Origin: Rhodeus uyekii
Lineage: Eukaryota > Chordata > Actinopteri > Cypriniformes > Acheilognathidae
Length of the DNA: 64,000 nucleotides
Direction of reading: 5' to 3'
Assembly: GCA_037043235.1 (NCBI GenBank)
Contig: JAWRVZ010000314.1
Coordinates: forward strand, 460,007-524,006
Made by a program: the position numbers and the translations under genes. Shown in pieces: positions 31,102 to 42,365 of this stretch. The notes below the pieces were generated by a model. The model saw only the letters and a list, made by a program, of their open reading frames with translations. It did not search any database and was not told the origin of the DNA. Within the stretch, counting starts at the first letter, position 1. Every line of letters begins with the position of its first letter.

Positions 31102-32479
31102 CTACGAAAGGGCTAAAGTTCCCAAAGCGGGGTTTAGGTCTAACTGGTAGAACCTAATAAAGGTATGCGGTGAGGACCAGCCAGCCGCATCGGCAAGGGA
31201 AGCCCCTGCGCAGAAAGCTTTAGAGGTAGCCATGCTCCGAGTAGAATGGGCGCGGACATGCAGTGGACACTGCTGACCCGCTGCCTCATAGGCTAGTGAG
31301 ATAGCCTCGACTATCCACCTGCTTAGAGTAGGTTTAGATGCTGGAGCTCCCTTGGGAGCCCCGAAGCATACAAAAAGTTGGTCCGACCTACGCCATGAAA
31401 CCGCTCTGCGGACGTAGGTGTCCAGTGCTCGCACTGGACAGACCTTGCTCTTGGACTCCTGGTCATGATCATCATAGGAGGGAAGACATAAGGCCTGTAG
31501 TACAATGTGACGAGCTCGACAGGACCTTCGGGACGTACCCTGGTCTGGGAAAGAGAAAAGCTTGCGCCAGACCAGGAGCAAACTCCAAACAGGAGGAGGT
31601 CACTGACAGGGCCTGAAGGTCGCCAACCCTCTTAAAGGAAGAAATGGCCAAGAGGAACACCGTCTTAAGAGTAAGGAACTTGTCCGAGATGTCCACAAGT
31701 GGCTCGAAGGGTTCCTGGGACAAGGCTTGGAGAACCAAGGATAAGTCCCAGGGTGGAACCCGTGAGCGTACCACAGGCCTCAGCCGCAAGGTGCCATGGA
31801 GGAAATGAGCTACTAGGGGGTACCGACCCAAAGAGGTACCCTCCAGGGGTGCGTGGTAAGCCACAATGGCAGCCACGTACACCCTAAGCGTGGAGGGGGA
31901 CAGCCCGGCAGCGAATTTGTGTTGTAGGAACTCCAGGACGATACCGACATGGCAGGTCACAGGGTCTACATGCTTGTTGCTGCACCAGGAAGTGAAGATA
32001 GACCACTTCTGAGCGTAGAGTTTCCTCGTGGACGGGGCTCTAGAGTGGAGAATGGTCTCAACAACCTCAGTCGAGAGACCTGAGTCTATGAGTCGGGCCC
32101 CCTCAGAGGCCAGACCCACAGGTTCCACAGTTCCGGGCAAGGATGAAGGATCCTGCCCTGCGCCTGAGACAGAAGGTCCACTCTGACGGGAATCCTCCAA
32201 GGAGCGCCGTCTAGGAGGGACACTAAGTCTGAAAACCACACCCTGCCCGGCCACCGCGGGGCAACTAAGGTGAGACGGACCCTGTCCTGGTGAACTTTCT
32301 CTAGAACCCCTGGGAGCACAGCTACCGAGGGAAATGCGTACAGGGGTAGCCTCGGCCACTCCTGTTGCAACGCATCCAGCCCTAGAGAGGCTGGGGGAAA
32401 GAGGGAGTACCACAGAGGTCAGTGAGTCACCTCGTGGGACGCAAAGAGGTCCACTTGAGCCAGACCAAATCTCTCCCAT
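31102..32479 (-). pseudogene. DIRS copy 2 tyrosine recombinase
   Basis: The frame 32479-31472 holds the YR N-terminal part with STRKLYAQKWSIFTSWC, SPSTLRVYVAAIVAYH and the first catalytic Arg region SSFKRVGDLQAL. A frameshift near 31500-31580 moves the rest to 31581-31102, which carries CPVRALDTYVRR, QLFVCFGAPKG, RAHSTRSMA and SPHTFIRFYQLD. Three codons before AAGWSS (the ICD of copy 1) are deleted. The start overlaps RNase H in another frame, which is normal DIRS architecture. Confidence 0.8.
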
Positions 32480-34122
32480 ATTTGCTCCACCACCTCGGTG
32501 TAAGCATCCATTCCCCGGGCCTCGGCCCCTGCCTCGACAGGAAGTCTGCTCCCGTGTTCTGGGATCCTGGAATATAAACAGCCCGAAGGGAGCAAAGTTT
32601 GTTCCGGGCCCAGAGGAGGATCTGCACAGCCAGCTTGCAAAGCCGAAGAGAGTGGAGACCCCCCTGGTGGTTTATGTAGGACACCACCGCCATGTTGTCG
32701 GACTGGACTAACACATGATGGCCCCGGAGGTCTGGGAGAAAGGCCTGAAGTGCCTTCCAAACTGCCAGCATCTCTAATGCATTGATATGCAGGGAGAGGC
32801 AGACCTTGTTCCATAAACCTTGAGCTAAGCGGTCCCTCAGAACCGCCCCCCAACCCGAGCGGGAGGCGTCTGTCGACAGCATCACGCGGTGACAGATTGG
32901 TCCCAGTACGGGTCCTTGGGCAAGAAACCAGGGACACTTCCACCTTGATCAGGCGGGAAGGATTTCCCCTCGGGGAAAACCCCCTGGTCTTGAGCCACCA
33001 CTGCAGACGCCTCATGTGGAGCAGACCTAGCGGTATTACGCAAGAGGCTGCTGCCGTGAGCCCTAGAACCCTCTGGAAGTGTCTGACAGTGATCAGCTGG
33101 CCTAGCTTTATATCGTTGACTGAAGATAGGATTGAGGTGATGCGCACGGGGGAGAGCCGTGCTGACATCGACACAGAATCCCATACAACGCCTAGGAAAA
33201 TAGTGCTCTGCCTCGGCCAGAGCACACTCTTTTGGGCATTCAGTCTTAGCCCGAGCTCCTGCATATGTGCGAGAACAACATCTCGATGTTGGACCGCTAA
33301 TTCTCGAGACTGGGCCAGAATCAGCCAGCCGTCTATGTAATTCAAGATCCGGATCCCTCGGGATCGGAGTGGAGCTAGAGCTGCGTCCACGCATTTGGTG
33401 AAAGTGCGTGGGGACAGAGCCAGGCCAAACGGAAGAACCCGATACTGATAAGCCCTCCCCCCGAAGGCGAATCTGATGAACTTCCGATGCTGGGGAAGGA
33501 TGGAGACGTGGAAATACGCGTCCTTGAGATCTATCGAGACAAACCAATCCTCGGACCTGATCTGTCCTACAATCTGCTTCAGAGTTAACATTCTGAATTT
33601 CAGTAGCCTGACGGAATCGTTCAGAGTGCGAAGATCTAGAATAGGGCGTAAGCCTCCATCCTTCTTGGGAACTATGAAGTACTGGCTGTAGAAACCCGAT
33701 TCTCTGGCTGAGAGAGGTACATACTCTATGGCCTCTTTCCTCAGCAGTGAGTCTACTTCTCGTTCCATGACCAGAGCCTGCTCGGGGTTCACCACTGTTG
33801 GTAACACGCCCGCAAAGCCGGGAGGATGATCCTGAAACTGAATAGCGTATCCTTCTGATACGGTACGCAGGACCAATCGAGAGATACCAGGGAGGCGCTG
33901 CCACGCCGCCAGGAAATCTACTAGGGATATCAGTCTCTCGAGACCGACCTCTGGACATAAGGATTTTACCACCCCGGGGCCCTGGCCGGAACCAGAGAGC
34001 CGCCTGGGCGGATGCTCTAGGACCCTCCTCGGAGGGGGCAACCTGCCTAGCGTGACCCGAAAGGAGCGCGACTGGACGAGACTGCCCGCGCTGAGCATGG
34101 CCCGAGTCCCTCGGAACCACAA
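32086..34122 (-). pseudogene. DIRS copy 2 reverse transcriptase/RNase H
   Basis: RT frame 34122-32419 with FIVPKKDGGLRPILDL and DWFVSIDLKDAYFHVSI. The YxDD box reads NYIDGWLILAQ, so the second catalytic Asp is Gly. A deletion near 32940 shifts the frame; RNase H continues at 32885-32427 (LSTDASRSGWGAV, VQSDNMAVVSYINHQGG) and ends in the 32370-32086 frame. Both the catalytic change and the frameshift point to a dead copy. Confidence 0.85.
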
Positions 34123-35433
34123 GCCGTCCGCCGCGCTTGGTGTGCACTGGTCCGCCCCTTGAGGAAGACCCGTGCAGCGAGGCCGACCATGAGCGTCAGG
34201 GCCTCTTGCTCTTGGCCTTCTTGGCCTGGAGGAGAGTCCTCAGATCTCTCCTCCTGCCCGAAGGCTGTGGCTGAGAGCGGCGACTGGGGAGGTTGGCGTG
34301 AGGCCACGCTCTGCTGCTGAGCAGCGCGGTGGGAGGAGCTGCTGCTGGGCTGCGGCTGGCTCGCAGACCCAGCGGGACGAGGGCGGCAGGGGAGGATCTT
34401 CCTGAACGCTACCTCTTGTTTGGCAGCCTCCTGGAATCTGTCGACAGCCATTTTGACGGCATCGCCGAAGAGACCAGGGGGCGAAAGAGGAGCGTCAATC
34501 AGGATGTTCTTATCCTTCTCTCTGAGGGTTGTGAGGTTAAGCCACAGATGCCTTTCTGTGGCCACCAGGGCTTCCAAAGAGCGGCCGATTGAACTGGCCG
34601 TTTCCCTGGCAGCCCGCAGAGAGAGATCGGTGGCCCTGCGCAACTCAGCTACCGCCTCAGGGCCAATACCTCCACCCTCGTCGAGGTCAGAGAGCAGGTC
34701 CGCTTGGTAGGCTTGCAGCAGTGATGAGGTGTGTAAACACGCTGCAGCCTGACCAACCGCAGAGTACGCAGTACGCAGCGTCGGGGTTTTTAGGGGCGGC
34801 GATGAATGGGGGGCGAGGTAGTTAGCCAGCGCCTCCTCCACCTTAGGCATTGCCCCGTAACCGCGCTCTCTGGCTCTCACCAGGGTGGCATAGTTAGCGG
34901 AAACGCTGCTATGCACCCTGTGGGAGGCGGGCCGTTTCCATGACCTCGACACCTCAGTGTGGAGGTCTGGAAAGAACGGCAAACCCCGGCGCTGAGGCTG
35001 TACCCAGGCGGGCAGGTAACGCTCGTCGAGCCGACTCTTAGGACGAACATCCCTGGGCTCGGCCGGCCACTCGAGGCCAAGCCTTGCCGTTGCCCGAGTA
35101 ACCACCTTCGAGCAGCTCCTCGAATGCGGGAGAAACCGATGGCGGCTCGGCTTCTTCCACATCTACACTGACTACATCCACCTCCAGCTCCTCAGAACTG
35201 GAGTGGTTGAGCAGTGCGTCATCACCCAGGTCGGAAGTAATCACCGCATGGTGCGCTTCCGCGTCCTGAGTGAGAACAGATTCAGCAGGTAAAGGAGGAG
35301 AAAAGGCATCGCCCGTCTCCATCCCCGCTGCTAAATCTAGCTGCGATCCCCACGACACGGGTATCCTTACCCGTGACAAAACGCGGGCAAGGAGGGACAC
35401 AATGCTTGAAGGACTGTGTATCCGCCATTTCAA
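34047..35433 (-). pseudogene. DIRS copy 2 gag
   Basis: Two overlapping frames (35433-35038 and 35162-34047) joined by a one-base insertion near 35105. The N-terminal zinc-binding-like region present in copies 1 and 3 is deleted between about 35370 and 35390. The middle and C-terminal parts match copy 1, with Trp at the position of its TGA. Confidence 0.8.
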
Positions 35434-36672
35434 AATAAAGGTAAGTGGAAATCAATCGACTTACAGCCAGCAGAGCAACTCAAACACATGTTAGCTTCGA
35501 GCGCTGTTGAAGACACTAAAGCTGCGGCTGCTAGTGTGCTGCGTGCTGATATGCTCCTGGCTCATGACGTCACCCTCGGCTACGTGCACTCACACACCTG
35601 GTTTCAATTGCGCTTCAAGAGACAATCACGCTAATGCGTTCCCATATGCGTTTTCGACGCAGTGTTGAGTTCCCTTGACAGGGAACTTTAGTTGGGAGAG
35701 ATTTGAAAAAAGAGTATAGAAAGAGAGATGGCTTGGCGACATTACAAAAAGAGAAAAGGTTAGCGGAATATCACTGGAAAATGATCAAGCAAGAGCTTTA
35801 GGACCCGTGTTAATATTACAAAAGCTTTCTTCAGTATGGAGAGACATAAGCGGAATGGCCTGGGAATGGACACAGAGGTTGGGTTGTTTCCGATCCAAAT
35901 GTGAGTAACATTTGTTGTGCGACGTCTCTCAGAAAATAATGTTGTTATAAAGTTATCTGTAGTAACAGGATAGTTTAACAACCAAGAAATAACAACCAAC
36001 ATATTTTGCTTCTTCCTATTATATGCTGTTGAGTCACCACTGTAAAATCCAAATATGTTTTTTCCTTAATTTCAATAAGATTTTATAAATCCAGTCACTG
36101 AACAGCCAAAGGATAAATATTTTTTTGGTTTAAATTTGGTGAAAATTTATAATTTTGGTGCTGTGAAAATTTGTTATTTTTTAGCGTGATATAAATACTA
36201 AAGAAAAATAAAATTGCCTTTACTAATGCATTATTATGTTTGTTTAACATTGACACATCTCTAAAGCATGTGGAAAAGTAAAACTTGGCATCCGAGGCTG
36301 TGAAAAGAGCTATTCTTGTACTAATCATACTTTTGTAGTTTATTTTCATTCTTTTGTGTTTTCCAGTTTCTCCATCTGGTCATGTCAAAAGCGACGAGGA
36401 ACCCAACATGGCGAGAATTGAGTAATATTCTGGCATGAGTATGTTTTCTGCACCCTTTAATATTTTTTATTTATAGTAGATTACATCAAGTATATTGCAA
36501 TTTATCTGTAAGTACATATTATTCTAAAAGGATCATTAACTTAAATGAAAATGTTCATAATTTATTGTATTTACCCAGGTATATATGGTCAAAATATAGC
36601 TATATAAAAAATAAGTGTATTATTAATAATAATAACCAGCACATATATTAACTCTTTGCAATCTCTCTTCAG

Positions 36673-36988
36673 ATGTGTTTGTTGCTGTGGCAGATGGAGT
36701 GAAGACGGTGATCGTGATGGAGGGAGATTCTGTCACTTTAAACACTAGTGTCACTGAAATAAAGAGTGATGATACGATTCTGTGGATGTTTGGAGATGAT
36801 AAATCTATCATAGCTAACATGAATGAAGCAGGTGGAATCTTCTCTACTAAGGAAGATGAGTGATTCGGAGACGGACTGGAGCTGGACAAACAAACTGGAT
36901 CTCTCACCATCAGAAACATCAGAACTGAACACACTGGACTTTATCAACTGAAAATCAAGAGCACAACTGAGAAATCGAAGAGATTCAG
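36673..36988 (+). pseudogene. Ig V-type domain exon with in-frame stop
   Basis: 316 bp, acceptor CTCTTCAG, donor GTATTG, phase 1 in and out, in phase with the signal exon. Encodes DGVKTVIVMEGDSVTL (A/B strands), TILWMFGDD (C strand), and after the stop LELDKQTGSLTIRN and RTEHTGLYQLKI (the E-F strand D/E-x-G-x-Y motif). A TGA at 36861-36863 splits the domain; relatives would have Arg, so CGA to TGA is the likely change. No third exon was found downstream, so the locus looks like a pseudogene, unless the stop is a sequencing error. Confidence 0.75.
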
Positions 36989-37254
36989 GTATTGCCAGTC
37001 ACGCAGTGACAGATTGTTACCACAACTGGTCCATGTGGAAAATAGATAACAGAAAACACCAAATCTGGAAAAATTGAGAGGATAAAGAATGACTACAAAA
37101 AAAAAAGACATGTGACCTCAAATATGGCTTAAAATGTTAGTAGTCTAATTTTTGCCAATTTACATGAATGATCAATCTATTTCTATAATGATAAACTAGA
37201 TAAATATGCACTAATATTAGATGTATATCCAAGTCCAACTGCAGTGTTTGGATA

Positions 37255-38074
37255 GGAACGATTCGGAAATCCGTTGCCGCCAGTATATATATTATTTTAT
37301 TTTTCTTATTTGTATATATATATTCTTTTTGTTTTCTTATTTGTATACATACTCATTTTTTTATTTATTTTAATGATTTGTAATGAGTGATTTATAATCA
37401 AGTTTGGGATTTTTAATTTACGCGCACTTCAGTCTATCACTTATGTAATCAATTATTAGTTAAAGCCTTTTTTCTTTTCTGTATTTTTCCAAAGAATAAT
37501 GATGAACATTGTCTGCACTTCTCACCAGATAGAACATGTTATCAGAATGTTTTGAGAAGTCTTTCTGTTGAGAGTTGGAGCCTGATCCGAGTTCAGCCCT
37601 GGAGTCCTGTGTCTGTGTATGTGTGTGTGTTAATATGCCCTATATTGGTGAGGTGATTAACTGCCACCATAAGGAGACGGATTGACCTGTTGTTCTTGAC
37701 AATCTGACGTCTAGAAACACTTTTCTGCCACATGGAAGGTCACTTAACCTGTCAACAATGTGATCAACGAAGATATGCTTCAGACTGTCTGCTCTTGTGT
37801 GGAAAATTACTGTTTTGTTTACCATTTGTTCTTAGCCAATCAGAATCATTTAATCTTCAGAATGAAGTAGTTAGTAGCTTCTGCTAGAGTATAATTTCTG
37901 TAACAATGTAATTGTATGTGGGGCGGTCTATGACCTCCTTGTGAGACTTGAAGCTTCTGCTGATAAAACTGCAAACTAAACTTCACAAAAATGTCTTCTA
38001 TTGACTGCACTTCTGACTCCAGGTCTTCATTCAACATATCTGGTCATCGGGTCTTTAACTGTAATTCCCCTACA
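37255..38074 (+). repeat. LTR-like repeat, copy 1
   Basis: Runs from TGTTTGGATAGGAACGATTCGG to GTAATTCCCCTACA. It is the inverse of the copy at 61932-62734, with shared blocks such as AACTGTAATTCCCCTACA and TTGACAATCTGACG versus its counterpart. No internal retroviral genes next to it, so a solo LTR is the best reading. Confidence 0.55.
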
Positions 38075-38429
38075 AAAGCAATTATAACTGTTCCTTTATG
38101 TAAGGCTTTTGGTAAGGTATGTTTACATAACGTTTAACCTATACCCTGGCTTTGTGTTTTTCTGTGTACATATGTGTTATTGCAGTTCTCTGTTGTTTGT
38201 TTGAAGTTTAATTATATATATAAATGGGCAGATGACGTGATGCCTGTTTTTTCTGTAATTAAGTGTAAATGTTTACTGAACTGGATTTCTCAACTAAAAC
38301 AACACATGCCAGTGGATTTTGGGATGTAAAATGTATTTGGTGGTGTTCATATTTCAAGATGAATAGCAAAATGTCCTGCGGTGTGACTTTAACATTGATG
38401 ACTCATCAAGTGTAAATATTAGTAAAATA

Positions 38430-38635
38430 AAGCAGATATGTCTGGAGCAGCTAATAAATGCCTTGGCGATAAATGCCATGCGAGCGAGATTGTTCAGACG
38501 CCTCCACAGGCACAGCGACACAGCCGCTTGCAGCCGTTTGCAGCAACTCACGGACCGGTGCGTGAATCCGCTCCGCGGCCCGGTACCATTTCATCTACGG
38601 ACTGGGGGTTGGGGACCACTGTTGTATAGCAATGA
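38430..38635 (-). mobile_element. hAT-like repeat fragment
   Basis: Minus strand begins CAGTGGTCCCCAACCCCCAG and runs through GGTACCGGGCCGCGGAGC, a familiar hAT-type end. Truncated; no transposase. Confidence 0.5.
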
Positions 38636-38956
38636 CTCAAAATGGCTGTCAAAGTGAAAAAGTCCTGTGGTGTGACACCCCGTCCTGTAGTGTGACATAA
38701 TTAAGTCAGATGTCTAGCTAGATTTTTGTCTGTTATGTTTGCAATATTAAACATAAATATAAATATATATCTGTCTCTATATATATATATATTAAACAAA
38801 TATTGTCAATATTATATATAATAAACCTATATTATACATATATTAAACAAATATATATCTGTCTTCATTTGTTTGTTGTATGTGTATGTTAACAGTCACT
38901 GATCATTGTTTTTAAAGTGATTTTTTTGTTTAAAGTGTTGGCTCTAACAGGTTGTC

Positions 38957-39412
38957 ATGTGTCAGGTTTTAGGAGAGCGAGGACTCAATTTGCAAAAAGG
39001 ATGAACTTTATTAACAAAATCAAACAAACCATCCCTGGGGTGGGGAAACTAGAAACTATACTAGGCAAGACAAGGCAAGGCAGGACATGAAACTGGAATG
39101 ACTTAGAATAACGACACGACTGACGGCTAGAAATGACAACGAAGCGACACAGGACAGGACAGCAAACCTGTGGAGATTAAATACACACAGGAGGAAGGGT
39201 AATTGATGAGAACACAGCTGGGACAAATCAAAGTTAAGCAGGGAAACAAGGTGGGAGGGTTACACATAGACGAGACAAAACATAGACTGCACGAGAACGA
39301 GGAAACCCTCGGCTCGCGCGCTCGTGACAAGGACGAACACACGGGTCATGAATATCCGAACCCCGACACAAACCGAAACCAGACAAGACCAGCCTCGGGA
39401 TCGGACATCATA
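38957..39412 (-). repeat. LTR-like dispersed repeat, inverted relative of 23399
   Basis: On the minus strand it runs from TGATGTCCGATCCCGAGGC to AAAACCTGACACA and carries AATAAAGTTCATCC near its end. Same family as 23399-23877. Confidence 0.45.
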
Positions 39413-40661
39413 ACCGCACATAAGACATTACACAGACAACCGTGCGCACGGCCCAAATCCTCTAAGCCGTGCACACACACATCAAATACGAGACATTACG
39501 GTAGTGTCAGAGCTCTGCCACAAAACCAAGAAATTACTAGACAGAATGCGGCTGACAGTCATGTTTATGGTCTTATCTTTTGTTAGTGACACTACAGAAT
39601 ATCAAATGTCTCTTCACTGGAATCTTTGTTTAAAGAGCTGAATTGATGATTTAACATGCTTTTAATTATTTCAGCATGATTGTAATTACTTTCTCCTGAG
39701 AAACAAGATATTTGTTTAGTCTTTTAAGTTAAAAATAGAAATGAATGGTCTTTATGACTGGGTCTGATTTGAGGCTTCCAAAATGTTAATTATTCAGTAT
39801 GTCTTGTTCACTATGTTTTTAGTTCAAATTCATACACTAAGTAATAAGATTGTACTGATATGTTGCATTTTCATTAATGTTCAAATAGAGATGCAAATGA
39901 ATTTGTTTGTTACAAAAGTATTCAATAAATTTCACCATAAATGTTCATACAGTGTCTCATTTCGTCCTGTGGTGTGACATCACTTCAAACACAATTAAAT
40001 ATATTTTTACTATGTTAACTAGCTTAAATAATTATATGCATTTGAAAACATTGCATAATATAACTATATAAAAATATATATATATAAACATTTTCAAATA
40101 TTATTTCTCAATTTACACAATATTTCAACTGGAGTGAGTGGTAAAAGATGGCACACGCAAAGAATATAATCAAAAAACAGCTGTGGAACAAAAAATATAT
40201 GCAGAATTGTAATGATTATTCTTCATGAATACTTGTTAAACTTAAAGCATACCTGATTTGTATTTGAAATGCATAATATTTAAATATTTGAATTTTACAG
40301 TAATGTCATGTCACACCACAGGACATAATTAGCCTGGCGCTGTGAAAACAGCATAATAAATTACATAATGAGAAAAAAAGCGTATTTGGCGTGCTGTCCG
40401 AGGAGAGGGCTCCGAGCTCGGTATTTAGCCCGAACCTGGAGCACTCCCCCCGTATCCTGACTTTGATAGGAACAATTAAGTGTGAGGAGTTGGGGTGGTG
40501 GAGGGATGCCGAAAAATGTCGAAGAGCTGTAAGTGAGTCAAACATCTCTATATATACACATGCTTCCTCTCCTGCTGATAGGATGAGGAGTAATTGCTGA
40601 TGACGTGTTGATTGTGTTAATCATTTGAACGTGCTCCTCCCGAACTTTGTTAATAAAACAT

Positions 40662-41483
40662 CATGTAATACCTCGGTTTACGAGTTTAATTCGTTCCAAG
40701 AGTGAGCTCGTAAACCAAAATGCTCGTACACCAAAACAATTTCCCCCATAAGAACGCACAAAAAATCTATTAATTCGTTCCACACGACCATAAATGCCCA
40801 TTTTAAATATTTTGTTTTTGTTTTACCCTATTAATTACAGTTAAAATTATAAACATTAAGATCTCATATAAATACTAATTAGTAATTGACAATTAAACTC
40901 TAAAAATACTTGACAATTTACTGTAACTCACTTTGAGCAGCGTCTGCTGGCATGAAGGAGATGAGAGACAGAGGAGGGAGGACGAAAACACAAAACTTGG
41001 ATTCAAGTGCAAATGAGTGAATTTATTATAATAGTGCAGAAAACAAACAAAGTGATAATCCAGAGTGAAAGTCGTGGAACGGGAGACGCGCGCGACCACC
41101 GTGAGCTCCGGAGTGGAGAGAAGTGAGGCAGATGATATGACAATCAGGTGTCGGTGATCAGTGACCACGCCCCCACTCACACAGACAGGCAGAACTAGGA
41201 GACAATTGAATGAAATTCAAGACAAATGAATTCATGAACCACATATATATTTCACTACGTGAACATTAGCGATCACAATTAATTCATGTTATCACTTCTA
41301 AAAGTATCACTGTGGTGAATGATGCAGCCAAACAGAGGGAGGCTGAGAGAATGAATGATTTAAGGGGTGATAAAGGAGTTGGAACTGCGTGACTGTGTTA
41401 TGAGAGGCTGCCATTAGGATATTTCCAGTAAAAATGCCCGCGACGATGCTCGTATACCAAGTCGCTCGTAAACTGAGGTACTA

Positions 41484-41486
<3 letters not shown>
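40662..41486. mobile_element. Tigger/pogo-like nonautonomous transposon, copy 2, with nested insert
   Basis: Ends TGTAATACCTCGGTTTACGAG and CTCGTAAACTGAGGTACTACTG, adjoining a TA repeat. It is the inverse of 306-1056. Homology is interrupted at about 40940-41235 by a GAGATGAGAGACAGAGGAGG... repeat of the LTR-like type with TTTATTATA. Confidence 0.6.
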
Positions 41487-41527
<41 letters not shown>

Positions 41528-42185
41528 ATTAATCTATAGGTATACAAGATTATTTCAAAAGTGCCATCGCCAACTACTGGCCTGGCATGAATAATACAGC
41601 GTTTTTAGGGTTTTAGTTGTTTTCAGGGATTCATGTGAATAGGGATTGTTAACAATAGTGTTGTCTGTACACAAAAATCTTCACAAATTGTTTTGAATTG
41701 TTTCATGTTGTTCTCAAGCAAACTTTTACCTTTAGTCAGATTCCATTCACCACTCAAAACAAGTTTTTGTTCAGAGATTGCATAGAACTAAAGTTTGTGA
41801 CAGCTTTAGTGGCTATAAAGGGAGTACTCTTTTTGCATTTTCTGTAAATAACCCTTTCAAGATTTTTTTCACCACTACTATGAGGATCAGCAGACATGTA
41901 CATGTAAGTTTTTAGACATGTAAGTTTTTAGAATGACATCCAAATCCAAGATTCATTCTCGAAATTTCAATAGTGATAACCATAGCAATGGACAAGACAA
42001 AAAATATGTCAAAACAGATGTGTATTAAGCAAAGTAAATGCAGAGTAGCAGAATTTTGAGAAAAAAAATGTTTTAGTATCGAAATATATTTGAAAGATGC
42101 TGCAATTATTTGTAAAAAAAAAATGTTATCTTATAAATCAAAAACTTGCACTTTAAAACTCGTTATTAAAAAGTTAGGTTTTTTT

Positions 42186-42365
42186 GGGGCAGTTATGGCC
42201 CAATGATTAGAGGGTCTTGTAACCCAAAGGTCAGAGGTTTGATTCTGGCAGGAAATCAACTCTCAATACCCATGAGTCTGAGGTGCTGTGAATGGCTGCC
42301 CATTGCTCCAGGTGTGAGTATGGGTTACCATACATTCTCTTCCCTTCCCTTCCCTGTACTGCACT
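42186..42365 (+). mobile_element. tRNA-derived SINE
   Basis: GGGGCAGTTATGGCCCAATG is an A-box region and GGTCAGAGGTTTGATTC a B-box. GTGAATGGCTGCCCATTGCT follows, a block shared by the abundant fish V-SINE/HAmo-type family. Diverged and 3' truncated. Confidence 0.7.

Larger units (their letters stand above)
30735..35686 (-). mobile_element. DIRS1-group YR retrotransposon, copy 2
   Basis: Same subfamily and order as copy 1: gag relic at the high end, RT/RNase H, overlapping YR. ITRs at about 30749-30898 and 35521-35670, internal complementary region at 30943-31049. The right boundary ends GACAGGGAAC at 35686. At the left, the 24 or so terminal bases present in its own internal region (AGGTTACTTACGTAACCC) are missing, so the left end is truncated or internally deleted. 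It lies in the intron of the Ig gene between 30088 and 36673. Frameshifts and a catalytic change make it inactive. Confidence 0.9.

Noticed and set aside
32882..34147. 421-codon ORF over DIRS copy 2 RT
   Set aside because: Same shadow frame as in copy 1, no recognisable domain.
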